A stretch of 22,467 bases of DNA from positions 1 through 22,467 of the forward strand of contig JAZNBZ010000071.1 in assembly GCA_045587285.1 (NCBI GenBank), given 5' to 3'. Positions 5,781-14,688 of the stretch are shown one piece after another. How positions within the stretch are numbered: the first letter of the stretch is position 1; every line of letters begins with the position of its first letter. Below the pieces are notes generated by a model. It was not told the DNA's origin. It saw nothing but the letters and a program-made list of their open reading frames with translations, and searched no databases. A program made the translations under genes and the position numbers. The stretch is from Flemingiibacterium sp045587285. Lineage in GTDB: Bacteria; Bacillota; Clostridia; Oscillospirales; CAG-272.

Positions 5781-6644
5781 ATGATGAAGCAGAGAATAAT
5801 TACAGCGGCGCTTTTGCTGCCGCTTGCAGTCGTGGTGCTTATCTTTTCGCACACGGTAGTGCTTCCCGTTGCTGCGGCTGTTTTTGCGGCTGTAGGCGTT
5901 TTTGAAATGCTCGGCTGTATCGGAGTGCGCAAATACCCATCCGTTACGGTGCCGTCGGTAGCCGTTTCCGCGATAGTCGTTTTCACCGCCAGATACGGCG
6001 TTTTGGCGGCGGAAAGAAGCTCGTACGTTTTAGCCCTCTTTGCGACGCTCGCTTTTCTTTATATTTTTTATCTTATGTGCGTTGCGGTCGTGTCGAAGGG
6101 CACTAAGACCGTCGGCGATATGGCGCTTGCCGCCGTTATGACGCTTTATATAACGGTCGGCTTTACGTCGCTTATCGTTCTGCGCGACGTACGCTCGGGC
6201 GAAAACGATATCGGCGCGTGGCTATTTCCGCTCGTGCTCGTCGGCGCGTGGATACCCGACAGCGCGGCGTATTTCGTCGGCAAGGCGTTCGGCAAGCACA
6301 AGCTGATCCCCGACGTAAGCCCCAAGAAAACTGTCGAGGGCGCTATCGGCGGAGTGATCTTCGGCGGTATTGCGTTCGTTGTTACCGGATTTATTGCAAG
6401 CCGTGCCGTTGGCTTTGAGCCACACTACCTTCAGCTTGCCGTTGCAGGTGTTGTGGTTGCCGTCGTTTCGATATTCGGTGACCTTATCGCTTCTCTCGTT
6501 AAGCGTCAGTACGGTATCAAGGACTACGGCAAGATATTCCCCGGACACGGCGGCGTAATGGACCGCTTTGACTCGATTATCGCCATCGCTCCCGTATTGA
6601 TGCTGGCTTGCTCGCATCCCGACATTTTTTCTCTTTTGATGTGA
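5781..6644 (+). CDS. cdsA: phosphatidate cytidylyltransferase
   Basis: CdsA makes CDP-diacylglycerol from phosphatidic acid and CTP in the cytoplasmic membrane, the branch point for all phospholipids. The 287 residues are strongly hydrophobic, with about seven or eight predicted membrane segments. The C-terminal family signature is complete at roughly residues 239-265: SLVKRQYGIKDYGKIFPGHG then GVMDRFD. The start could be either of two adjacent ATG codons (5781 or 5784). The nearest SD-like sequence is TGAGGTAGG just upstream, which favours 5784 slightly on spacing. One base separates the stop from dxr. Confidence 0.96.
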   Translation: MMKQRIITAALLLPLAVVVLIFSHTVVLPVAAAVFAAVGVFEMLGCIGVRKYPSVTVPSVAVSAIVVFTARYGVLAAERSSYVLALFATLAFLYIFYLMCVAVVSKGTKTVGDMALAAVMTLYITVGFTSLIVLRDVRSGENDIGAWLFPLVLVGAWIPDSAAYFVGKAFGKHKLIPDVSPKKTVEGAIGGVIFGGIAFVVTGFIASRAVGFEPHYLQLAVAGVVVAVVSIFGDLIASLVKRQYGIKDYGKIFPGHGGVMDRFDSIIAIAPVLMLACSHPDIFSLLM

Positions 6645-6645
6645 T

Positions 6646-7797
6646 ATGGATAAAAGTATAGTAATTTTAGGCTCTACCGGCTCTGTCGGCACACAGACGG
6701 TCGAGGTCGCGGCTGACCTTGGCGTGCGTGTCGATACGCTCGCGGCAGGGCGTGACTACAAAGCAATGGAAAAGCAGGCGCGGCTACTAAAACCGCGTCT
6801 TTGCGTTATGGAGGACGAGGGCGCGGCGCGTGAGCTTCGAGTTCGTCTTGCAGATACGGATATAAAAATCGAGGGCTCGCACGAGGCGGTCCTCTTGGCG
6901 GCGGCTGATACGAGTGCTGACGTTATCTTCAACTCGGTTGGCGGAAGTGCGGGACTCGAGCCGACTATGTGCGCCGTCAGAGCAGGCAAGACTATCGGTC
7001 TTGCCAACAAGGAAAGCATCGTTATGGCAGGCGATTTCGTTACGAGCGAGGCTCGCCGTACGGGTGCTAAAATAATTCCCGTTGACAGCGAGCATTCGGC
7101 GATATTCCAATGCCTTGAGGGACGCTCGGCAAGCGAGGTAAGCCGAATACTGCTGACTGCGTCGGGCGGACCGTTTTTCGGTATGAGCCGCGATGATATG
7201 GCGAGCATCACGCCTGAGCGTGCGCTCGCGCACCCGACGTGGAGGATGGGACAAAAAATAACCGTAGACTCGGCTACGCTTATGAATAAGGGCTTCGAGG
7301 TTATCGAGGCGGTACATCTTTTCGGCGTTACGCCCGACAAGGTTGAGGTGGTCGTACACCGCGAGAGTATAATACATTCTATGGTGGAATATAATGATAA
7401 CGCCGTTTTGGCGCAGTTATCGTTGCCCGATATGCGCCTTTGCGCGCAGTACGCGATGACTTATCCCGAGCGCGTTCCCGGTATTATGGGAAGGCTTGAT
7501 TTGACGGCGCTCGGCAAGCTTACCTTCTACAAGCCCGATCTTGATGCGTTCCCGCTTTTAGCGCTCGCCTACGAGGCTATACGCACGGGCGGCGGCGTAC
7601 CTGCGGCGCTCGTCGCGGCTGACGAGGCGGCTGTTGAGGCATTTATCGGGGGTAAGATAGGCTTTCGTGAGATTTACGACGTCGTTGCATCTGCACTCGA
7701 TAGATGCGGAAAAATTCCGCTTAACTCCGTCGAGGACGCATACGCGGCGGCGGCACTCGGCAGAAGGTCGGCAGAGGATATAATAGCGTCGCTCTGA
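6646..7797 (+). CDS. dxr: 1-deoxy-D-xylulose 5-phosphate reductoisomerase
   Basis: DXR converts DXP to 2-C-methyl-D-erythritol 4-phosphate with NADPH, the committed step of the MEP isoprenoid pathway. The 383 residues include the Rossmann NADPH loop LGSTGSVGTQT (8-18), NKESIVMAG, metal ligands in PVDSEHSAIFQ (D147, E149) and NKGFEVIEAVHLF (E218), TASGGPF, and HRESIIHSMVEY. The start lies 1 nt after the cdsA stop with no good SD, so translation is probably coupled to cdsA. IspG, a later step of the same pathway, is two genes on. Confidence 0.96.
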   Translation: MDKSIVILGSTGSVGTQTVEVAADLGVRVDTLAAGRDYKAMEKQARLLKPRLCVMEDEGAARELRVRLADTDIKIEGSHEAVLLAAADTSADVIFNSVGGSAGLEPTMCAVRAGKTIGLANKESIVMAGDFVTSEARRTGAKIIPVDSEHSAIFQCLEGRSASEVSRILLTASGGPFFGMSRDDMASITPERALAHPTWRMGQKITVDSATLMNKGFEVIEAVHLFGVTPDKVEVVVHRESIIHSMVEYNDNAVLAQLSLPDMRLCAQYAMTYPERVPGIMGRLDLTALGKLTFYKPDLDAFPLLALAYEAIRTGGGVPAALVAADEAAVEAFIGGKIGFREIYDVVASALDRCGKIPLNSVEDAYAAAALGRRSAEDIIASL

Positions 7798-7842
7798 CCG
7801 TACCGTACTTCCAAACGGAAAACGTAAACGAGGTTTTTATAA

Positions 7843-8874
7843 ATGAATTTTCTCTACATTCTTCTCACGCTTGTAACGATATCCGCCCTTGCGCTCGTTC
7901 ACGAGCTCGGGCACTATACGACGGCGCGTCTGTTCGGCGTCGGCATAAACGAGTTTGCCGTCGGTATGGGTCCGAAGATACTCTCGCGCCGCTCGAAAAA
8001 GACGGGTATCGTATATTCCTTGCGCCTTTTTCCCATTGGCGGATTCGTGTCAATGGTGGGCGAGGACGAGGCGAGCGACGCGGAGAACGCGCTAAACAAA
8101 AAGCCCGTCTGGCAGAGAATGATAATCACCGTTGCAGGCTCGCTTATGAACATTCTGACGGGTATAGTTTTAATGGCGGTGGTCGTTACTATGACACCAA
8201 GGCTCGGCAGTACCACTATCGCGCAGTTTGACGAGGGCGCGACGAGCTCTGCGTACGGTCTTGAAATCGGCGACGAGGTACTTCGCGTTGACGGCGTGCG
8301 AGTTCACGTCGCGGCGGAGCTTTCGTATGAGGTGATGCACAGCGCAACGGAGCCCATAGACCTTGTTGTACGCCGCGACGGCGAGCTCGTTACCCTCGAG
8401 GACGTCGAGTTCCCGACTATAACGAGCGAGGGCGTGCTTTTCGGTATGCCCGACTTCTTCGTGCTCGCAGAGGAAAAGACGCCGCTTGCCGTGATAAAGC
8501 ACTCCTTCTGGCGCTCGGTTTCGACTGTCAAGATGATTTGGGAGTCGCTTTTCGATCTTATAACGGGCAGGTGCGGAATCGAGGCTGTTTCGGGTCCCGT
8601 GGGAGTTGCAGGCGCGGTTACTGATGCCGCAAAGAGCGGACTTTCCGATTTTCTCTATCTCGTGGTCGTTATCGCGATGAATCTCGGGGTGTTTAATCTT
8701 TTGCCGCTTCCGGCACTCGACGGCGGACGGCTTTTATTCCAGACGGTCGAGCTTATCCGCAGGAAGCCCATAAAGCCCGAGGTGGAAGGATACGTCCACT
8801 TTGCAGGAATCGTTCTGCTGCTTCTTTTGATGGTGGTTATTACCTTTAAGGACATCGTAAATCTGTTCGCGTGA
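7843..8874 (+). CDS. rseP: RIP metalloprotease RseP/RasP (site-2 protease)
   Basis: This membrane-embedded zinc protease cleaves membrane-spanning substrates. In relatives it performs the second cut of anti-sigma factors such as RsiW and clears signal peptide remnants. The 343 residues show HELGH (20-24) in the first membrane segment, a central PDZ domain (about 118-190, GLEIGDEVLRVDGVRV), and the third Zn-ligand region NLGVFNLLPLPALDGG, followed by two hydrophobic stretches at the C-terminus. CGAGG lies about 9 nt before the ATG. Its place between dxr and ispG is the usual one in Firmicutes. The actual substrate here is unknown. Confidence 0.95.
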   Translation: MNFLYILLTLVTISALALVHELGHYTTARLFGVGINEFAVGMGPKILSRRSKKTGIVYSLRLFPIGGFVSMVGEDEASDAENALNKKPVWQRMIITVAGSLMNILTGIVLMAVVVTMTPRLGSTTIAQFDEGATSSAYGLEIGDEVLRVDGVRVHVAAELSYEVMHSATEPIDLVVRRDGELVTLEDVEFPTITSEGVLFGMPDFFVLAEEKTPLAVIKHSFWRSVSTVKMIWESLFDLITGRCGIEAVSGPVGVAGAVTDAAKSGLSDFLYLVVVIAMNLGVFNLLPLPALDGGRLLFQTVELIRRKPIKPEVEGYVHFAGIVLLLLLMVVITFKDIVNLFA

Positions 8875-8893
8875 GCGGAAATGTGAGGTTATA

Positions 8894-9952
8894 ATGAAAA
8901 CGACGAGAAAAGTAAACGTGGGCGGCGTCATTATTGGCGGCGGTGCTCCGATATCGGTACAATCTATGCTGAACGTCGATACGCACGATTTCGACGCGGT
9001 GCTCGCGCAGACGCGCGCCCTCGAGGCGGCAGGCTGCGATATCGTACGCCTTGCAGTACCCGACATAGACGCCGTGGAGAGCGTGCGCCTGCTCAAGGCG
9101 TCGGACGTGCGCGTGCCTATCGTTGCGGACATACATTTCGACTATAAAATAGCTCTCGCGTGCGCCGCAGCAGGCGTTGACAAGATACGCATAAATCCCG
9201 GCAACATTGGCTCAAAGGCGAAGGTTGCCGAGGTGGTCGCCGCTTGCAGCGACGGCGGAATACCGATACGCATCGGCGTTAACGGCGGCTCGCTTCGCCG
9301 TGAGATACTCGAAAAGTACGGCTCACCGTGCGCCGAGGCGCTCGCGGAAAGCGCGCTCGAGCACGTTCGCATACTTGAAGGATTAAACTTCGAGGACATA
9401 GTCGTTTCCATAAAATCCTCCGACGTGCGCACGATGATAGGCGCAAACCGTCTGCTTCGCGAGGCGTTTGACTATCCCTTGCACATCGGAGTTACCGAGG
9501 CGGGAAGCGCACATATCGGCACGCTTAAATCGGCGGTTGGCATCGGCTCGCTTCTTTGTGACGGTATCGGCGACACGATACGCGTGTCTTTGACGGCTGA
9601 TCCCGTGCTCGAGGTCAAAGAGGGCAAGGCTCTCCTGTCGGCACTCGGACTTGGCGGCGCGTCGCTCGTTGACGTGGTATCCTGCCCGACGTGCGGACGT
9701 ACGAAGATCGGTCTTATCGACCTCGTGGCAAGGTTTGAGGAGGAAATTCTCCCCGCGCTTCGTCCTTCAAGGAGAATTAAGGTCGCGCTTATGGGATGCG
9801 CGGTCAACGGCCCCGGAGAGGCGCGCGAGGCGGATATAGGCATCGCGGGCGGTGAAGGCGAGGCACTTCTGTTTAAGAAGGGCGTAACCGTCGGAAAATA
9901 CGGCGAGGACGTTATTCTTGACGTGCTCCGCGACGAGATAAACAAGATGTAA
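8894..9952 (+). CDS. ispG: 4-hydroxy-3-methylbut-2-enyl diphosphate synthase
   Basis: IspG reductively opens methylerythritol cyclodiphosphate to HMBPP, the penultimate MEP step, using a [4Fe-4S] cluster. The 352 residues form an N-terminal TIM barrel (VQSMLNVDTHD, DIVRLAVPD, VADIHFDYKIAL, KIRINPGNIG) and a C-terminal cluster domain with C264-P-T-C267, C302 in MGCAVNGPGE, and E309 as the fourth ligand. It is the short bacterial form. GAGG lies 6 nt before the ATG. It is 21 nt from polC; the proS gene often found here is missing. Confidence 0.96.
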   Translation: MKTTRKVNVGGVIIGGGAPISVQSMLNVDTHDFDAVLAQTRALEAAGCDIVRLAVPDIDAVESVRLLKASDVRVPIVADIHFDYKIALACAAAGVDKIRINPGNIGSKAKVAEVVAACSDGGIPIRIGVNGGSLRREILEKYGSPCAEALAESALEHVRILEGLNFEDIVVSIKSSDVRTMIGANRLLREAFDYPLHIGVTEAGSAHIGTLKSAVGIGSLLCDGIGDTIRVSLTADPVLEVKEGKALLSALGLGGASLVDVVSCPTCGRTKIGLIDLVARFEEEILPALRPSRRIKVALMGCAVNGPGEAREADIGIAGGEGEALLFKKGVTVGKYGEDVILDVLRDEINKM

Positions 9953-9973
9953 ACCTATTAAAGGCGGACGTTA

Positions 9974-12900
9974 ATGAACAAATTTGAGAAAATATTCGCG
10001 CGATACGCTCAAACGGCGTCGGAGAAGGCTATTCTCGACACCGCCGAGGACGTAGTCTCGCGCGTTGACAAGGAAAGACGCGTGGTCGAGGTGACGGCGC
10101 GCTTTGATAAAATAATAAAGAAGCAGACGCTTTATGCGATCGAGGAAAATATACGCGCGGCGTACGACCTTACCGTCGTGCGTATTTTGCCGCGCTACGA
10201 CAGCGCGCTCTGGTCGCCCTCGTACATACCCGAGGTAATGCTCGAGCTTAACCGCGTCGGCGCGATCTCGCGCGGCTTTTTCAACGAGTACGATTTCTCG
10301 CTTACGGACAACAAAATATCAATCAAAATATCGTGGAATAACGGCGGAATCGAGCTTCTTTACTCGGCAAGGACCAACGAGATAATTTCGAACATCATCT
10401 TCGCGGAGTTCGGACTTCGTTTCGAGGTTGAGCTTTCGCAGGATGGCGAGTACCGCGAAACGATGCCCGCGATAGCCGAGCAGATCGCCGAGATGGAAAA
10501 GCTCGCACGTGCACAGCAACGCGATATGGAGCGAGCTGTGACGTCGCGTGTGCCGGAGAACAAGCCCGTCGAGGAGGACAAATATAAGGATTTCGAGCAC
10601 GTTTTCACGCTCGGTGCTTCAGAGGTAAGATGTGAGCTTGACGGCAGCGTTTGGCGTGTTGGCGGCAAGCGCTTTGATATTTCCGCGCCCGAATTCGTTA
10701 TCGGCGGCGAGTTTGCGCTTGATAATCCCACACCGATAAGAAACATAACCGGACCGCAGAAAAATCTGCTCGTGCTTGGCGAGGTGTTCGGCACGGAAAC
10801 CAAGGAAACGCGACGCGGTGACAGACTTATTTTAACCTTCGCCGTTACCGATAAGGACTCGTCCATATACATAAAAATGGCACAGCCGAAGGAGCAGCTT
10901 GAGCCGTATTTACAGAATATCAAGGACGGTATGACGGTTGCTATCAAGGGTTATTCGAAGATAGATACCTTTGACAACGAGCCGATACTTATCCCCTCGG
11001 CGGTTGCAAAGATTTCGCAGAAGTACCGTATGGACACGGCAGAGGAGAAGCGCGTTGAGCTTCACTGTCACACCCAGCTCTCGCAGATGGATGCTATCAT
11101 TGAGCCTGCGGAGCTTGTTAAGCTCGCGCATAGCTGGGGACACAAGGCGGTTGCGATAACCGACCACGGCAACGTTCAGGCGTTCCCGATAGCTATGGGC
11201 GCGGCGGCAAAGCTCGGTATGAAGGTGCTTTACGGCATCGAAAACTACTACGTTGACGACACCGCACGCGTGCTGTTCGGCGACACGCTTGAAGACTATA
11301 TGTCCACCCCGTTCGACGGCGAATACTGCGTATTCGATATAGAAACGACGGGACTTTCCTTCCAAAGCTGTAACATCACCGAGATAGGCGCGGTGCTTAT
11401 GCGCGGAAACGAGGTCATCGACCGCTTCAACACCTTCTCAAACCCGGGTGAGCCGATACCTGCAAATATTGTTGAGCTTACGGGCATTACCGACGAAATG
11501 GTTAAGGATGCACCCGACAACGAAGCGGCTGTACGCGCGTTTCTTGAGTTTGCGGGCGATCGCATACTCGTCGCGCACAACGCGTCGTTCGATATATCCT
11601 TTATACGCAAGGTTGCGCAAAGCTTCCGTATACCGTTCACTAATCCCTATATGGACACGGTGGCAATGTCGCGCTACGTAAACCCCGAGCTTTCGAGGCA
11701 CAAGCTTGACGTGCTCGCAAAGTATTTTAAGCTCGAGGAGTTTAACCACCACCGTGCGTGTGACGACGCGGAGATACTCTCGAAGATACTCGTGTGCTTA
11801 TTTAAGAAGCTTCGCGAGGAGGGCGCGTCCAACCTTCGCGAGATGCAGCAGCTTATGAGCGAGCGCTCGGATCCCTTGAAGCTTCCGAGCTACCATCAGA
11901 TAATTCTCGTTAAAAACAAGGTCGGACTTAAAAACCTTTACCGCATAATCTCCGACAGCTACTTAAAATATTACAAGAGAAATCCGCGCACTCCCAAAAC
12001 GCTTATCGAAGCCAACCGAGAGGGGCTTATAATCGGCTCAGCGTGCGAGGCGGGCGAATTATATCAGGCTATTCTGAAGAATAAGACCGAGAAGGAGATC
12101 GAGGATATCGCAAGCTTTTACGACTATCTCGAAATTCAGCCGCTTTGCAACAACAGCTTTATGATAGAAAAGGAGCTCGTTAAGGACGAGAGCGAGCTTA
12201 TCGCGATAAACAAGCGCATTTACGAGCTTGGCAAAAAGCTCGGCAAGCCCGTTTGTGCGACGTGCGACGCGCACTTTGCCGAAAAAGAGGACGAGATAAC
12301 GCGCAAGATAATTCTTGCAGGTCAGAAGTTCTCCGACGCTGACCGCGATATCGGGCTTTACTTCCGTACGACGGACGAAATGCTCGCGGAGTTTGCGTAT
12401 CTCGGAGAGGACGCGGCTCGCGAGGTAGTTATCACCAACCCGAACCTCATCGCGGATATGATCGACGATAAGATATTACCTATCCCCGAGGGCACGTTTA
12501 CGCCAAACCTCGAGGGCGCGGAGGAGGAGCTTCAGCAGCGCTGCTGGGACAAGGCAAGAAAGCTCTACGGCGATCCTATTCCCGAAATCGTTAAGGCAAG
12601 ACTCGAAAAGGAGCTTAAATCCATTATCGAAAACGGCTTTGCGGTGCTTTATATGATAGCGCAAAAGCTCGTTGCATACAGCGAGGAGCAGGGCTATCTC
12701 GTAGGCTCTCGCGGCTCGGTCGGCTCGTCGCTCGTTGCGTCGATGTCGGGTATATCCGAGGTAAATCCGCTCCCTGCACACTATTACTGCACGAATTGTC
12801 AGTATTCCGAATTCTTCACCGACGGCTCCGTCGGCTCGGGCTTTGACCTTCCCGACAAGGTCTGTCCGAAGTGCGGCACGCCGCTTACGGGCGACGGTCA

Positions 12901-14371
12901 CGATATCCCGTTCGAAACCTTCCTCGGCTTCTACGGCGATAAGTCGCCCGATATCGACCTTAACTTCTCGGGCGAGGTTCAGGCGAAGGTACATAAATAC
13001 ACCGAGGAGCTTTTCGGCTCGGAGAACGTGTTTAAGGCGGGAACGCTCGGTACGCTCGCGGAAAAGACCGCGTTCGGCTACGTTCTCAAATATCTCGAGG
13101 AGCGTCAGAAGAAGCTTCCCAAGGCGGAGATCGCCCGACTTGCGGCGAGCTGTGACGGCATTAAGCGTACGACGGGACAGCATCCCGGCGGTATTATAGT
13201 CGTGCCGCGTGAGTTCGACGTATACGATTTCACGCCGATACAGCATCCGGCGGACGATCCGAACTCCGACATTATCACGACGCATTTCGCATTCAAGTAT
13301 CTCCACGATACCATTCTAAAGCTCGACGAGCTCGGACACGATATTCCGACCAAATATAAGTGGCTCGAAAAGTACACGAACACCTCGGTTATGGACGTTA
13401 AAATGAACGACCGCGCGGTGTACCGACTCTTTGAGAGCACCGATCCGCTCGGTATTACCCCCGAGGACGTCGGCTGTCCGCTCGGCACGCTCGGACTTCC
13501 CGAGATGGGTACGCGCTTTATTCAGTCGGTTCTCGTTGACGCGAAGCCTAAGAACTTTGCCGACCTTATGCAGATATCGGGACTTACGCACGGCACGGAC
13601 GTGTGGCTCGGCAACGCGCAGGACCTCATTAAAGAGGGCATTTGCGACATTTCGCAGGTTATCGGTACGCGTGACGGTATTATGCTCGTTCTTATGCAAC
13701 AGTACGGTCTTGAAAACGCGCAGGCGTTCAAGATAATGGAGGACGTGCGAAAGGGCAAAGGTTTGAAACCCGAGTACGAGCAGTCTATGCGCGAGCACGG
13801 CGTGCCCGATTGGTATATCGCGTCGTGCAAGAAGATTAAGTATATGTTCCCGAAGGCGCACGCGGCGGCTTACGTTATGTCGGCGATACGCCTTGGCTGG
13901 TACAAGATATACTATCCGCTTGAGTTTTACGCGGCGTTTCTGTCGGTTGCACCCGGCGGCTTTGACGCAGAGATCGCAATGAGCGGACGCGCCGGTATAA
14001 GAGCAGTTATGGACGAGATAAAGAAAAAGGGCACCGAGGCAACGCAAAAGGAAAAGGAAATTTACGATACCTTTCAGATGGTAACGGAGATGTACGCACG
14101 CGGACTCAAATTCCTGCCCGTTGACCTTTTCAAGTCGGACGCGTTTGCGTTCAAGCCGGAGGGGGGCAAGATTCGTATGCCGTTTACGGCGCTCGGCGGA
14201 CTTGGCGAGAAGGCGGCGGAGAAGATAGTCGAGGTGCGCGACCGCGAAAATCTCCTTTCAATCGAGGAGCTTCAGATCAAGGCGGGACTGTCGAAATCGG
14301 TCGTTGATCTGCTTCGCAAAAACGGCGCGTTCGGCGACCTTACCGAAACGAATCAGCTCTCGTTTTTCTAA
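9974..14371 (+). CDS. polC: DNA polymerase III PolC-type (alpha subunit)
   Basis: PolC is the replicative polymerase of low-GC Gram-positives, with built-in 3'-5' proofreading. The 1465-residue length is normal. Domains in order are an N-terminal and OB-fold region (1-360), a PHP domain starting at ELHCH (362) with ITDHGNVQAFP, and an exonuclease inserted in PHP with FDIETTGLS (D455), VAHNASFD and HRACDDAEI. The polymerase has GSRGSVGSSLVA, a four-Cys zinc site (C939, C942, C964, C967), catalytic PDIDLNFSG (D993, D995), and FPKAHAAAYV. The last five residues, QLSFF, match a beta-clamp binding motif. AAAGGCGG precedes the ATG. It is last in its unit, before a weak hairpin. Confidence 0.97.
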   Translation: MNKFEKIFARYAQTASEKAILDTAEDVVSRVDKERRVVEVTARFDKIIKKQTLYAIEENIRAAYDLTVVRILPRYDSALWSPSYIPEVMLELNRVGAISRGFFNEYDFSLTDNKISIKISWNNGGIELLYSARTNEIISNIIFAEFGLRFEVELSQDGEYRETMPAIAEQIAEMEKLARAQQRDMERAVTSRVPENKPVEEDKYKDFEHVFTLGASEVRCELDGSVWRVGGKRFDISAPEFVIGGEFALDNPTPIRNITGPQKNLLVLGEVFGTETKETRRGDRLILTFAVTDKDSSIYIKMAQPKEQLEPYLQNIKDGMTVAIKGYSKIDTFDNEPILIPSAVAKISQKYRMDTAEEKRVELHCHTQLSQMDAIIEPAELVKLAHSWGHKAVAITDHGNVQAFPIAMGAAAKLGMKVLYGIENYYVDDTARVLFGDTLEDYMSTPFDGEYCVFDIETTGLSFQSCNITEIGAVLMRGNEVIDRFNTFSNPGEPIPANIVELTGITDEMVKDAPDNEAAVRAFLEFAGDRILVAHNASFDISFIRKVAQSFRIPFTNPYMDTVAMSRYVNPELSRHKLDVLAKYFKLEEFNHHRACDDAEILSKILVCLFKKLREEGASNLREMQQLMSERSDPLKLPSYHQIILVKNKVGLKNLYRIISDSYLKYYKRNPRTPKTLIEANREGLIIGSACEAGELYQAILKNKTEKEIEDIASFYDYLEIQPLCNNSFMIEKELVKDESELIAINKRIYELGKKLGKPVCATCDAHFAEKEDEITRKIILAGQKFSDADRDIGLYFRTTDEMLAEFAYLGEDAAREVVITNPNLIADMIDDKILPIPEGTFTPNLEGAEEELQQRCWDKARKLYGDPIPEIVKARLEKELKSIIENGFAVLYMIAQKLVAYSEEQGYLVGSRGSVGSSLVASMSGISEVNPLPAHYYCTNCQYSEFFTDGSVGSGFDLPDKVCPKCGTPLTGDGHDIPFETFLGFYGDKSPDIDLNFSGEVQAKVHKYTEELFGSENVFKAGTLGTLAEKTAFGYVLKYLEERQKKLPKAEIARLAASCDGIKRTTGQHPGGIIVVPREFDVYDFTPIQHPADDPNSDIITTHFAFKYLHDTILKLDELGHDIPTKYKWLEKYTNTSVMDVKMNDRAVYRLFESTDPLGITPEDVGCPLGTLGLPEMGTRFIQSVLVDAKPKNFADLMQISGLTHGTDVWLGNAQDLIKEGICDISQVIGTRDGIMLVLMQQYGLENAQAFKIMEDVRKGKGLKPEYEQSMREHGVPDWYIASCKKIKYMFPKAHAAAYVMSAIRLGWYKIYYPLEFYAAFLSVAPGGFDAEIAMSGRAGIRAVMDEIKKKGTEATQKEKEIYDTFQMVTEMYARGLKFLPVDLFKSDAFAFKPEGGKIRMPFTALGGLGEKAAEKIVEVRDRENLLSIEELQIKAGLSKSVVDLLRKNGAFGDLTETNQLSFF

Positions 14372-14405
14372 TATCACAAAAACTTTCAGGGTGTGATACT
14401 TTTAT
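14372..14405 (+). terminator. polC: weak terminator-like hairpin after polC
   Basis: TATCACA (14372-14378) pairs with TGTGATA (14392-14398) around a 13-nt loop, followed by CTTTTATT. The stem is only 7 bp with little GC and the loop is long, so termination would be partial. Confidence 0.4.
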
Positions 14406-14449
14406 TGTCAATACTGACGGTTGACAGATTTGTTTTAATGTGGTATCAT
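14406..14449 (+). promoter_or_regulatory. his operon promoter with overlapping inverted repeat
   Basis: Consensus -35 TTGACA (14421-14426), a 17-nt spacer, and -10 TATCAT (14444-14449). TGTCAA (14406-14411) upstream is the exact inverse of the -35 box. This makes a dyad with a 9-nt centre that could be an operator, or be chance. The predicted start is near 14456. Confidence 0.85.
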
Positions 14450-14455
14450 ATTACT

Positions 14456-14688
14456 ATGCTAAAGTGAAATGCTTGAATAGTACTGCTATGCGACTCGTTT
14501 GTAAATCTTTTTGTCAGTTGTTTGACAATTTAGGATTTCCGCAGCCGAGCCAAGGGGGCGTGGGGGAGCGGATGCGGACAGCAGGACGGCTACGCCGACC
14601 TGCGAGCGCAGCTTCCCCCACATTCGAAGCAATTACTTTAGAATGCGATTTTTACGAAAGGATGCCCCACTTGGGGTTAATACCCTAT
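14456..14688 (+). promoter_or_regulatory. long leader of the his operon
   Basis: This is 233 nt with no T-box consensus (AGGGTGG..CCGCG-type) and no leader peptide rich in His codons. It holds a second dyad TTGTCA/TGACAA (14511-14516 with 14523-14528), a palindromic repeat (14547-14621), and an SD (AAAGGA, about 14656-14661) separated from the ATG by a CCCC-ACTT-GGGG hairpin (14665-14676). The reading frame of hisZ stays open back to 14440, but that part does not look like protein. Confidence 0.5.
14547..14621. repeat. palindromic repeat in the his leader
   Basis: Outer arms GTGGGGGAGC (14560-14569) and GCTTCCCCCAC (14611-14621, one bulged A) enclose an inner stem GCAGG-A-CGGC / GCCG-A-CCTGC (14581-14590 with 14594-14603, A-A mismatch, loop TAC). 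GAGCCAAGGGGG at the left edge also occurs, inverted and slightly changed, at 22421-22441. I take this as a dispersed repeat of the host genome. Confidence 0.65.

Noticed and set aside
10360..10947. Minus-strand frames of 100-280 codons opposite polC and the his genes
   Set aside because: They are frequent by chance in GC-biased coding DNA; none has a start signal or recognisable motif, and the plus-strand genes are certain.
14440..14688. An 83-residue N-terminal extension of HisZ
   Set aside because: It begins inside the promoter between -35 and -10, crosses a palindromic repeat, and resembles no HisZ N-terminus. The family start matches 14689.
14456..14688. T-box riboswitch or His leader peptide controlling the his operon
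   Set aside because: No AGGGTGG-type T-box sequence, no terminator/antiterminator pair with a T-run, and no short ORF rich in His codons.
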